From contig CANRNU010000004.1 in the NCBI GenBank assembly GCA_947632005.1, positions 1 through 64,000 of the forward strand: DNA of 64,000 nucleotides. The letters run 5' to 3'. Numbering within the stretch: the first letter of the stretch is position 1; each line of letters starts with the position of its first letter. The notes below the pieces were generated by a model. That model had not been told where the DNA came from. It saw only the letters and a program-made list of their open reading frames with translations, and made no database searches. This document shows, piece after piece, positions 32,233-39,881 of this stretch. The DNA is from an uncultured Oscillospiraceae bacterium (GTDB lineage Bacteria; Bacillota; Clostridia; Oscillospirales; Oscillospiraceae). Position numbers and translations under genes: made by a program.

Positions 32233-33726
32233 ATGGAGAAGGCAAGGGTCCTGCTGGTCGCGTTTTACAACAAAAAAGCCCTTGGGGTCCGGTATCTGGA
32301 GGGGGCTTTGCTCCGGGCCGGGCACGAAGTGCGCGTGGTCTATTACAAGGATTTCAACAGCCTTCATCCCAGCCGGACCACCCAAAAGGAGCTGGACCTG
32401 CTCCGGGGAGAAGTCGACACTTTCCGGCCCCATCTGGTGGGCCTGTCCGTCATGAGCTCCATGTATCTGGACACGGTCAACGCCGTGCTGGACATGCTCC
32501 GGCAGGACGCGGCGGCGCCGGTGGCCTGCGGGGGAGCCTTTGCCACCATGTTCCCGGACTACTTCCTGGACCGGGGGGCGCAGTTCGTGATCCGCTCCGA
32601 CGGGGAGTTTTCCATGTGCGCCCTGGCAGAGGCCCTGGCGGGCGGGACGGCCTGGGAGGGCATCCCCAGCCTGTGCTGGCGGCGGGGCGGAGAGACGGTC
32701 ATGAACGACATCGGCGGGCTGTTGAACGACATCGACGGCTATGGCATCCCCGTGGTCAACAGCACCAATGCCTGCTTCATCGAAAACGGCACCATGACCG
32801 AGGGCGATCCCCAGCGGGACACCCTCAGCTATGAGGTCATCGCCTCCCGGGGCTGCCCGTTCACCTGCTCCTATTGCTGCTGCTGCAACCTCCGAAAGCT
32901 GCTGCCCCCGGGCATCCATGGCGTGCGCACCCGCTCGGTGCAAAGCGTCATCGACGAGCTCATTGAGGCGAAAAAACAGTGCCGGCGCATCGCCTTCATC
33001 CACTTTTACGACGAGATATTCCCTAACCTGCCGGGCTGGGTGGACCAGTTCGTCGTGGAGTATAAAAAACACATCGGCCTGCCCTTCACCATCTGGACCC
33101 ACCCCAAGATGGTGGACGAGGAGATGCTGAAAAAGCTGGTCAGCGTGGGTCTGACGGAGGTCATCATGGGCATCCAGTCCGGCTCGGAACACATCCGCAG
33201 GGATGTGTTCCACCGGTATGAGACCCAGGAGGATATCCTCCGGGCTACCCGGATCATCCGCCGGTCCGGGGTGTTTTGGTGCAGCTACGATTTCATGCTC
33301 CAGCATCCCTTCGAGACCATCGACGACCTGAAGGAGAGCTATTGGCTGGCCAAGAAAATGACCGGGCCCTATGAGCTGCAGCTACACGGGCTCAACTTCC
33401 TGCCGGGCACCGACATCGTGCCCATGGCCATCGAGGCCGGGTATTTTACCCGGGAAGAGATGGACGCGGTCATGTACGGGCCCATGGAGGAGCAGTACGG
33501 GGCCTATTGGCGGCGGGAGACGTCCCGGGAGAGCGAGCTGTGGTACCGGATGCTCTACTGCCTCCAGTTCAAAAGCCTGCGGAGGAAGATCGAACGCTTT
33601 GAACAGGACCCGGCGGCCCACGGCGGCGAGATCGACCGGCTGTATATCCGGGGCCAAAAATTGCAGCGGATGCGGTATCTTTACAAGAAGTCCAGGGTCG
33701 TGCTGAAGAGAATGGGAATAGGTTGA
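32233..33726 (+). CDS. B12-binding-domain radical SAM protein
   Basis: A 497-residue protein. The N-terminal ~190 residues form a cobalamin-binding-like Rossmann domain (VLLVAFYNKKALGVRYLEGA; LVGLSVMSS; VACGGAFATMFPDYFL). The radical SAM cluster motif is CPFTCSYC (CxxxCxxC) at ~214-221, unusually followed by three more Cys (YCCCCN). Radical SAM core signatures such as FYDEIFPNLPGWVDQF and IQSGSEHIRRDVFHR follow. The DxHxxG cobalamin motif is not evident, so B12 binding is uncertain. Such proteins often methylate or rearrange small molecules. There is no pathway neighbour to suggest the substrate. Confidence 0.85.
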   Translation: MEKARVLLVAFYNKKALGVRYLEGALLRAGHEVRVVYYKDFNSLHPSRTTQKELDLLRGEVDTFRPHLVGLSVMSSMYLDTVNAVLDMLRQDAAAPVACGGAFATMFPDYFLDRGAQFVIRSDGEFSMCALAEALAGGTAWEGIPSLCWRRGGETVMNDIGGLLNDIDGYGIPVVNSTNACFIENGTMTEGDPQRDTLSYEVIASRGCPFTCSYCCCCNLRKLLPPGIHGVRTRSVQSVIDELIEAKKQCRRIAFIHFYDEIFPNLPGWVDQFVVEYKKHIGLPFTIWTHPKMVDEEMLKKLVSVGLTEVIMGIQSGSEHIRRDVFHRYETQEDILRATRIIRRSGVFWCSYDFMLQHPFETIDDLKESYWLAKKMTGPYELQLHGLNFLPGTDIVPMAIEAGYFTREEMDAVMYGPMEEQYGAYWRRETSRESELWYRMLYCLQFKSLRRKIERFEQDPAAHGGEIDRLYIRGQKLQRMRYLYKKSRVVLKRMGIG

Positions 33727-33738
33727 CATAATATAAAT

Positions 33739-33761
33739 CCCCCGGAGCGGTGCTCCGGGGG
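33739..33761. terminator. Stem-loop between convergent genes
   Basis: CCCCCGGAGC, GGT loop, GCTCCGGGGG. The flanks are AT-rich on both sides. It lies between the radical SAM gene and the converging secreted-protein gene and can serve both. Confidence 0.75.
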
Positions 33762-33769
33762 ATGTGTTG

Positions 33770-35359
33770 TTACGCGTGGAAGTAATTCGCGCCGGGGAGG
33801 AGGATAAAGGTGCTGCTGGCACCGGCGGACTGTTCCCCGTCCTGGGGCGCAGCCGGGACTTGGGGCGGCTCCAGGGGCTCGCCGTCCGGGAATCCCTGGG
33901 GTTGGGGCCGTGCCTCCGGCGCCTGACCGTCCGGGGGCTCCGGCGCCTGACCGTCCGGGGGCTCCGGCGCCTGGCCATCCGGGGGAACATCCTGGTCCTC
34001 CGGGAGGTCCGGGGGCGCGGCCTGTCCGCTGCTCTCCGGCATGGCCGGACCGTGACCGAAGCCCATGCCCGGACCGCCCATGCCGCCGGCCATGCCGGCG
34101 GAGACCGGCAATGCCTCGCCGTTCACCAGAAGAGAATAGGTCTCGCCGTCGGTCAGGGCGGGGCAGGTCATCACCAGGATGGTGAGGTCATTCTCCGCCT
34201 GGAAGGACATATACTCTGTGCCGTCAGCGCCGATCAGGGAATACTCCGTCCCGGCGGGCTGGGGCGTGGAGAAGGTGAACAGGGCGCAGCACTGGTCCGA
34301 GGGGGTGATGGGGTCCAGCATGTTGCCGGTGGCTGTCACCATGCCGCCGTTGAGATAGATGCCCTTCTCCCCGTCCAGGCCGGCGTCGGCGCTGGTGGAG
34401 CATGCCTGGGCCGTGACAGTGCCGCTGTTGATGACCAGCCAGCCGTTGGAGTCGATGCCGTCTCCCTCGCCGGTCTCACCGGCGGCGATGGAAAGGGTCC
34501 CGCCGTTCACTGTCACCACGGAGACGTCGTCCTCGTTGCAGTTGACGCCGTCGTTGCCGGAGGTGATGCGGATGTTGCCGCTGTCAATGGTCAGGTGCAT
34601 CTCCGTGTCCAGTCCCTCGTTCCGGGCCTCGATGTTCAGCGTGCCGGTGCCCTCGGGACCGCCGGAGATGCGCATGCTCATCTTGGAATAGAAGGCCCCG
34701 TCGTATTTGTGCAGCTTCTTGCTGTCGGTGACGGAGGCGCCGTCCTCGCTGAGGGTGATGGACTTGTAGATGCGGGCCACATAGGAGCCGGAAATGCTGT
34801 TCTCGCTGCCGTCGGCGATCACCACCTGCGCCCCGGCGGCGGAGAGGTCCGGCTCGCTGCCGGAGGCGCCGTCCGGGTCGCACTCATATACATTGTAAAA
34901 TATGACCGCCGGGGCCACCGTACAGGTCACGTCCACCCCGGCCAGCACCAGCGTCACCACGGCGTCGGGGTCGTCCTCGGCGTCCTTGCCCAGGTCTACC
35001 GCGATCTGGCCCCGGTCCAGGGAGCCCTGGAGCACATAGACGCCGGGCTCGGCGATATGGACCACCGTGTGGGCGTCCGCCTCTTCGGCGGTGTGCTCGT
35101 CCTCTGCTGTGCCCTCGCCGTAGGTGAAGTCATGGCCGGACTCATAATAGACGATATCGCGGGCAGTGTACACCGGGGCGCTCTCATCCGCCTCCGGCAC
35201 GACCGCCCCGTCCGCCAGAACGGTCTCGCCGGAGAGCGTCAGCGTCACGGCGTCTTCCGGGAGCGCGGCGGATGTGTCCGCCAGTGCGGGCTGCGCCCAC
35301 CCCGGCATCAGCACGCACAGGGCGCAGAAGGCGCCGCAGGTCTGTTTCCAAAATCCCAT
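33770..35359 (-). CDS. Secreted carbohydrate-binding domain protein (cthe_2159-like)
   Basis: A 529-residue protein; start ATG 35359 behind GGAGGACAGACCC. Residues 1-27 are a signal peptide (FCALCVLMPGWAQPALA). The middle is a parallel beta-helix, with recurring phrases typical of the DUF4353/cthe_2159 family: GTLNIEARNEGLDTEMHLTI, GNIRITSGNDGVNCNEDD and GEGDGIDSNGWLVINSGTV. A Clostridium thermocellum member binds acidic polysaccharides. A C-terminal tail after residue ~425 has Gly/Met-rich and PPDGQAPE repeats. There is no anchor motif. It is probably secreted, polysaccharide-binding, and perhaps calcium-dependent. Confidence 0.82.
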   Translation of the reverse strand: MGFWKQTCGAFCALCVLMPGWAQPALADTSAALPEDAVTLTLSGETVLADGAVVPEADESAPVYTARDIVYYESGHDFTYGEGTAEDEHTAEEADAHTVVHIAEPGVYVLQGSLDRGQIAVDLGKDAEDDPDAVVTLVLAGVDVTCTVAPAVIFYNVYECDPDGASGSEPDLSAAGAQVVIADGSENSISGSYVARIYKSITLSEDGASVTDSKKLHKYDGAFYSKMSMRISGGPEGTGTLNIEARNEGLDTEMHLTIDSGNIRITSGNDGVNCNEDDVSVVTVNGGTLSIAAGETGEGDGIDSNGWLVINSGTVTAQACSTSADAGLDGEKGIYLNGGMVTATGNMLDPITPSDQCCALFTFSTPQPAGTEYSLIGADGTEYMSFQAENDLTILVMTCPALTDGETYSLLVNGEALPVSAGMAGGMGGPGMGFGHGPAMPESSGQAAPPDLPEDQDVPPDGQAPEPPDGQAPEPPDGQAPEARPQPQGFPDGEPLEPPQVPAAPQDGEQSAGASSTFILLPGANYFHA

Positions 35360-35448
35360 GGGTCTGTCCTCCGTATCATGTATAATGACAATATAACCGG
35401 CAGCTGTGAACGGCTCTTGCCGGTTTTGTGGAGAGTGTGTAAATAAAT

Positions 35449-35473
35449 ATCCCCGGAGCCTGGCCCCGGGGAT
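35449..35473 (-). terminator. rplM-rpsI terminator
   Basis: Minus-strand ATCCCCGG and CCGGGGAT arms around a nine-base loop, followed by ATTTATTTA, just after rpsI. Confidence 0.65.
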
Positions 35474-35488
35474 AGAGAGTATGACAGC

Positions 35489-35899
35489 TCAGCGCTTGGA
35501 GAACTGGGGAGCGCGGCGGGCGGCCTTGAGGCCGTATTTCTTCCGCTCCTTCATGCGCGGGTCGCGGGTCAGGAAACCGGCGGCCTTCAGGGGCGCACGG
35601 TATTCCTCGTTCACCAGCAGCAGGGCCCGGGCGATGCCGTGGCGGATGGCACCGGCCTGGCCGGTCACGCCGCCGCCGGTCACGGTGGCCTCGATGTCCA
35701 CCTTATCGGTGGTGCCCGTGGTCACCAGGGGCTGACGGACGATCAGCTTCAGGGTCTCCAGACCGAAGTAGTCGTCGATGCTGCGGCCATTCACGGTGAT
35801 GACACCGGTGCCGCCGGGGATCAGGTGGACGCGGGCAACGGAGCTCTTACGCCGACCGGTGCCGTAGAGATACGGACGCTTGGACTGATAGGTAGCCAT
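35489..35899 (-). CDS. rpsI: 30S ribosomal protein S9
   Basis: A 136-residue protein with the complete S9 sequence: [65 protein letters not shown] and the invariant C-terminal FSKR. It overlaps the rplM stop region and follows it in the usual L13-S9 order. Confidence 0.98.
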   Translation of the reverse strand: MATYQSKRPYLYGTGRRKSSVARVHLIPGGTGVITVNGRSIDDYFGLETLKLIVRQPLVTTGTTDKVDIEATVTGGGVTGQAGAIRHGIARALLLVNEEYRAPLKAAGFLTRDPRMKERKKYGLKAARRAPQFSKR

Positions 35900-36339
35900 T
35901 AGTTGTTGCCTCCTTCCACATAGATCTCAGGCTTCTGGGCCTGATGGGTGTGCTCGCCGCCCCGGAAAATGCGCAGGCGGGTCAGCTGGTTCTTCGCCAT
36001 GGCGTTCTTCTGCAGCATGCCCCGCACCGCCAGGCGCATCGCAAGCTCAGGCTTCGTGGCCATCAGGCGGCTGTACTGGGTCTCGTGCAGGCCGCCGGGA
36101 TAGCCGGAGTGGGTCCGGTAATACTTCTGCTCCAGCTTCTTGCCGGTCAGGACCGCCTGCTCCGCGTTGATGATGATCACATAGTCGCCGCAGTCCACAT
36201 GGGGGGTGTAGTCCACCTTCCGCTTGCCCCGCAGCAGGTCCGCCGCGATCACCGCGGTCTTGCCCATGGGCTTGCCGGCGGCGTCGAGCACATACCACTT
36301 GCGGACGACATCGGCAGGCTTTACCATTGTCGTGCTCAT
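35899..36339 (-). CDS. rplM: 50S ribosomal protein L13
   Basis: A 146-residue protein of standard length: [50 protein letters not shown] and the final [10 protein letters not shown]. It is transcribed from a consensus promoter 69-97 bases upstream, through a leader with a small hairpin. Confidence 0.98.
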   Translation of the reverse strand: MSTTMVKPADVVRKWYVLDAAGKPMGKTAVIAADLLRGKRKVDYTPHVDCGDYVIIINAEQAVLTGKKLEQKYYRTHSGYPGGLHETQYSRLMATKPELAMRLAVRGMLQKNAMAKNQLTRLRIFRGGEHTHQAQKPEIYVEGGNN

Positions 36340-36382
36340 TCGTCTTCCTCCGAATATGATAAATGTTTTTTGACAGTTTGCC

Positions 36383-36401
36383 GCACCTTTCCAAAAGGCG
36401 C
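36383..36401 (-). promoter_or_regulatory. Hairpin in the rplM leader (candidate L13 leader)
   Basis: Minus strand: GCGCCTTT, TGG, AAAGGTGC, located between the rplM promoter and its ribosome site. Ribosomal-protein autoregulatory leaders for L13 are known in Firmicutes. Identity here is only suggestive. Confidence 0.4.
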
Positions 36402-36407
36402 TCTCTC

Positions 36408-36436
36408 TTTATAGCACATGGGGGAGAAAGTGTCAA
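36408..36436 (-). promoter_or_regulatory. rplM promoter
   Basis: On the minus strand a perfect TTGACA, a 17-base spacer and TATAAA. Confidence 0.8.
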
Positions 36437-36510
36437 CAGAAAATTTGAAAAATCCTATGTATACTCGCGATATCTCGTTATTGCGTATGTTTTTTCGTGA
36501 ATGCTCCGTT

Positions 36511-36539
36511 TTGATTTTTTTTAGTTCTCATGCTATACT
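36511..36539 (+). promoter_or_regulatory. Promoter for the ThyX-like gene
   Basis: TTGATT, a 17-base spacer and TATACT, 26 bases before ATG 36566. It is divergent from the rplM promoter. Confidence 0.7.
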
Positions 36540-36565
36540 GAGAAAAAACAACCAGGAGGTCCGAT

Positions 36566-37132
36566 ATGAGCGAGCTCAACACCAGACTGCTGTTTTTCCA
36601 GCACGAGGATAATTGGCAGGACATCAAAAATGCCACCATGAACACCATCGGCAAGACGAAGGGGTCCTATCCTGACTCCAAGTGGAAACGGGAGCTCATC
36701 ATGGCAGAGCACTCTCCCATCCGGAAGCTGAAATTCGCCTGGCGGTGGGTGGATCTGCCCTACTGGGTCAGCGTCCATTTTGTGCGCCACAAGTTCGGCA
36801 TTGAGCACTTCGTCAAGACCCAGCGGACCGACCGGACCGGTACCGACAGGACCGAGCTGCCTCAGGGCGCGCCGGTGAACCATGAGTGCGAGGCGGACGG
36901 ACAGGCCATGATCAACATCAGCCGCAAGCGCCTGTGCTCCTGCGCCAGCCCCGAGACCCGCGCCGCCTGGCAGATGGTCAAGGACGAGGTGGCGAAGGTG
37001 GAGCCGGAGCTGGCCTCCTGCATGGTCCGGGAATGCGTGTACCGGGGGTTCTGCCCGGAGATGTTCTCCTGCGGCTTTGCCGAGACGGAGCAGTTCAAAA
37101 AGGAGCGGGAAGCCTACATAAAGGGCGAGTGA
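36566..37132 (+). CDS. ThyX-like protein (FAD-dependent thymidylate synthase family)
   Basis: A 188-residue protein; start ATG 36566 behind CAGGAGGTCCGAT. It resembles short ThyX-family proteins: MAEHSPIRKLKFAWRW, then SVHFVRHKFGIEHFVKTQR (ThyX signature RHR..S.NE.S.RY region), and QAMINISRKRLCSCASPETR. In classical ThyX the catalytic loop reads RHRxxSxNExSxRY. Here it reads RHKFGIEHFVKTQR, so only part is kept, and FAD/dUMP chemistry may differ. A Cys-rich end (CMVRECVYRGFCPEMFSCGF) could bind metal. It has its own promoter, with no folate or dTMP neighbours. Confidence 0.6.
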   Translation: MSELNTRLLFFQHEDNWQDIKNATMNTIGKTKGSYPDSKWKRELIMAEHSPIRKLKFAWRWVDLPYWVSVHFVRHKFGIEHFVKTQRTDRTGTDRTELPQGAPVNHECEADGQAMINISRKRLCSCASPETRAAWQMVKDEVAKVEPELASCMVRECVYRGFCPEMFSCGFAETEQFKKEREAYIKGE

Positions 37133-37168
37133 GGACATGTGCCCTCCGGGGACGTCTGTAAAAAAAGT

Positions 37169-37190
37169 GCGCGGTGCGAGAGCACCGCGC
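37169..37190. terminator. Bidirectional terminator
   Basis: GCGCGGTGC, GAGA loop, GCACCGCGC, flanked by A-run (left) and TCTTCTT (right), between convergent genes. Confidence 0.75.
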
Positions 37191-37207
37191 ATCTTCTTGT
37201 CCTTCGC

Positions 37208-37903
37208 TCATGAGAGCATCACGTTGAAGGGGATCACGTCTCCGTCGGGGCCTGCCCAAATGTCGAGGGTGTAGCAGGGGTCGAAGCTGTCCAGATAGTC
37301 CTCGAACTCGTCCCGGTCCACGACCTCCTTGCCGATCACATACTCTCCGTCATCCTCCGCGCCATAGGTGCCGGTGCAGGACAGGATGCAGTATTCGTCC
37401 CCCAGCGCGGCCTCGCCCTCCGCCAGGGAATAGATGTCGTAGAAGTCGTTGAAGTCGGCCCCGTCCGGTTCGCTGGTCTTGACCAGCACGTACAGGTCGC
37501 CGTCCTTCTCCGCCAGGGTCAGGGTGCCGCTGTTGCCGCCGATCTCGTTGAACAGCACGCCGGAGCCCACGCACTTTGACTTGCTCCCGTCGATGAGCCA
37601 GACCTTCTCCATCACATAGTCGAGGCCGTCGTCATTCCTGCAGGGATAGACCATGAGAAGCTCCCAGACCCCGTCGCCGTTCTCATCGGACTGGCAGGCG
37701 AGAGGCTCCTGGTCCAGGTTCCAGTAAAAATCCTCGCTGTCCATGGTGTCGTGCAGAATGTCCACGATCTCGTCCCAGGGCGGGGTGGCAGCCAGAGCGG
37801 TCACCGGGGACAGGACCGTGACGGCCAGCAGGACCGCCAGGAAAACGGACAGCGCCCGGATCCGGCGGGCATGGCCACTTGTGTGCTTTACGGTGGATGT
37901 CAT
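37208..37903 (-). CDS. Secreted protein, unrecognised (231 aa)
   Basis: The start is ATG 37903 (AAAAAGGAGGACACGCG upstream). The N-terminus is a long signal peptide (RIRALSVFLAVLLAVTVLSP...ALA, cut near residue 39). The mature part is acidic, with an EF-hand-like or dockerin-like phrase (DENGDGVWELLMVYPCRNDDG) that may bind calcium. Later strands (GTLTLAEKDGDLYVLVKTSE) suggest a beta-rich fold, as in secreted proteins that report on FG-GAP-type calcium repeats. Function is unknown. A signal-peptide neighbour on the same strand lies upstream. Confidence 0.65.
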   Translation of the reverse strand: MTSTVKHTSGHARRIRALSVFLAVLLAVTVLSPVTALAATPPWDEIVDILHDTMDSEDFYWNLDQEPLACQSDENGDGVWELLMVYPCRNDDGLDYVMEKVWLIDGSKSKCVGSGVLFNEIGGNSGTLTLAEKDGDLYVLVKTSEPDGADFNDFYDIYSLAEGEAALGDEYCILSCTGTYGAEDDGEYVIGKEVVDRDEFEDYLDSFDPCYTLDIWAGPDGDVIPFNVMLS

Positions 37904-37986
37904 CGCGTGTCCTCCTTTTTAGAATGTGATTTTTTCTTAAAGGGCGCGGTGCGAAGGCACTGGGCCCAGGATGCGCCTGCTGGGGC

Positions 37987-38949
37987 TCACGCCAGCACAG
38001 CCAGGCTGAGCAGGAAATAGATGTCCTCCGGCAGCTCGGTCCCCTCGGGATAGGTGAGGATGACGTCGCCCATGCTCTCCTCGCCCTGCTTCAGCACATG
38101 GTAGGTCACCGTGCCGTCCTGGGTGAATTCCACATAGAAATTGCCGAAGTCATCGTAGGTGAACTCCGCGTCCTCCGGCAGGCCCCGGCGCACGCCGTCC
38201 CGGGTGGAGTATTCCTCCACGTCCGCGGGCAGGGGCACCCCCGCCGCCTCGTAGGCGTCGGCGCCAAAACGGACGCTGTGGATGGTGATGTCGCCGCTGG
38301 TGAAATCCGCATAGGTCTGGGGGAGCGGCTCCTCCACGGCGCCGGTCTGCATCTCCCACGCCTCGGGCAGGTAGAAGGTGCCCACATCCTCGGCGTCGTA
38401 CCGATGCAGGCCCTCGGCTGCCGCGTCGACGACGGCCTGGCTCATCCACTGGTAAATGCCCTCCGGCAGCTCGGTCCCCTCGGGGTAGGTGAGGATGACG
38501 TCGCCCATGCAGTCCTCACCCTGCTTCAGCACATGGTAGGTCACTGTGCCATCCTGGGTGTATTCCGTGTAGTAGCTGCCGAAATCGTCATAGGTGAACG
38601 CCGCGTCCTCCGGCAGACCCTGGCGCACACCGGCACGGGTGGAGTATTCCTCCACATCCGCGGGCAGAGGCACGCCCGCCGCCTCATAGGCGTCGGCGCC
38701 GAAGCAGCTTATATGGATGGCGATGTCGCCGCTATAGAAATCCGCATAGGTCATGGGCAGCGGCTCCTCCACCGCGCCGGCAGCCATCGCCCAGCCGGCG
38801 GGGAGGGAAATGGCTCCCACGTTGGCGACGGCATATTCCATCAGCCCGTCGCTGTCTGCCGGCTCTTCGGCGGCACAGGCGTAGCCGGAGAACAGGCCAA
38901 AACACAGGCAAATGACCAGAAACAGAGCGGACAGCTTCATTCGTTTCAT
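37987..38949 (-). CDS. Secreted protein with two tandem ~135-aa domains
   Basis: The start is placed at ATG 38949 (MKRMKLSALF), behind AAGAAGGAT, because it begins a clean signal peptide (LFLVICLCFGLFSGYACA). Upstream in-frame codons lack it. The 320-residue precursor holds two near-identical domains, residues ~30-175 and ~180-320. Each runs VGxxxLPxxWxMxxGAVEEPLPxTYADFxSGDI to HVLKQGExxMGDVILTYPEG, with most residues shared. This is an internal duplication. No catalytic motif is seen. It may be a binding protein. Confidence 0.68.
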   Translation of the reverse strand: MKRMKLSALFLVICLCFGLFSGYACAAEEPADSDGLMEYAVANVGAISLPAGWAMAAGAVEEPLPMTYADFYSGDIAIHISCFGADAYEAAGVPLPADVEEYSTRAGVRQGLPEDAAFTYDDFGSYYTEYTQDGTVTYHVLKQGEDCMGDVILTYPEGTELPEGIYQWMSQAVVDAAAEGLHRYDAEDVGTFYLPEAWEMQTGAVEEPLPQTYADFTSGDITIHSVRFGADAYEAAGVPLPADVEEYSTRDGVRRGLPEDAEFTYDDFGNFYVEFTQDGTVTYHVLKQGEESMGDVILTYPEGTELPEDIYFLLSLAVLA

Positions 38950-39128
38950 GGGGGATATCCTTCTTTCCAATAAGATTGGGGGGTTCTGGGGACAGGACTG
39001 TCCGCAGAAAACCGACCGCCGTAGCGCCATTATAGCACAGGAGAGGCCGGAATTCAAGTGCCGGAGGGCGGCGATGGCGGCGGAGAGAGTTTTTGCGAAA
39101 AAATAATAAAATGATGTGGTTTACCATA

Positions 39129-39157
39129 TTGCCTTTCAGGGAGAGATGTGTTACAAT
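39129..39157 (+). promoter_or_regulatory. Promoter for purN-like gene
   Basis: TTGCCT, a 17-base spacer and TACAAT, about 55 bases before the start codon. Confidence 0.65.
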
Positions 39158-39212
39158 ATGGTGACAAAGAGTTAAAAATACAAAAAATTGTCGTCTGTGG
39201 GGCGGAGGTGTT

Positions 39213-39851
39213 GTGATTATGGTCAAAACGGTGGTCCTGGTGTCCGGCGGCGGCACCAATCTGCAGGCCGTCATGGACGCGCATCTGTTCGGCGAGATCC
39301 CGAACTGTGAGCTGACAGCGGTCATCTCCTCCGACCCGGAGGCATATGCCCTCATCCGGGCCAAGAGCGCCAACCTGCCCACCTATGTGGTGGACCGGTC
39401 CCTGTTCGCCAATGTGCAGAGCTTCAATACCGCCGTGGAACAGAAGCTGCAGGACCTGGACGCAGAGCTGGTGGTCCTGGCGGGATATGTGCACGGATTG
39501 GGCGGCGGCGTGCTGCGGGCCTATGAAAACCGCATCATCAATGTCTGCCCCTGCCTGCTGCCCGCCTTCGGCGACGCGGATATGAACTCCATGCAGCCCT
39601 ATGAATGGGCCATCCGGGCCGGCGTCAAGCTCTCCGGCGCTACCGCCTACTTCGTCACAGACGGGGCCGCCGGACCGATCATCCTGCAGCAGGCCGTGGA
39701 GGTCTGGGAGGGGGATACCCCAAAGACCCTCCAGCGGAGGATCATGGAGGAGGCCGAGTGGAAACTGCTGCCCAAGGCGGTCGCCCTGTTCTGTCAGGGA
39801 CAGCTCCGGGTGGAGGACGGCGCCGTGCATGTCACCGGCGAACGAAAATAA
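39213..39851 (+). CDS. PurN-family protein with altered catalytic motif
   Basis: 212 residues by the GTG 39213 start; ATG 39219 is also possible because GGAGG (39204-39208) serves either. The fold matches glycinamide-ribonucleotide formyltransferase: VLVSGGGTNLQAVMDA (phosphate loop) and the formyl-folate strand VVLAGYVHGLG. The usual NxHPSLLPxF catalytic site reads IINVCPCLLPAF: catalytic His (E. coli H108) is Cys, and the following loop is GDADMNSM rather than the usual Gly-rich one. The Asp of TAYFVTDGAAGP (E. coli D144) is kept. Either a specialised homologue or an inactive paralogue. No other pur gene is nearby. Confidence 0.8.
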   Translation: MIMVKTVVLVSGGGTNLQAVMDAHLFGEIPNCELTAVISSDPEAYALIRAKSANLPTYVVDRSLFANVQSFNTAVEQKLQDLDAELVVLAGYVHGLGGGVLRAYENRIINVCPCLLPAFGDADMNSMQPYEWAIRAGVKLSGATAYFVTDGAAGPIILQQAVEVWEGDTPKTLQRRIMEEAEWKLLPKAVALFCQGQLRVEDGAVHVTGERK

Positions 39852-39881
39852 CGACTATATTTTAGAGGATGGATTCTGGAT

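Noticed and set aside
39213-39851. purN pseudogene
   Set aside because: The frame is intact with promoter and ribosome site; only catalytic residues differ, so it is kept as a coding gene.
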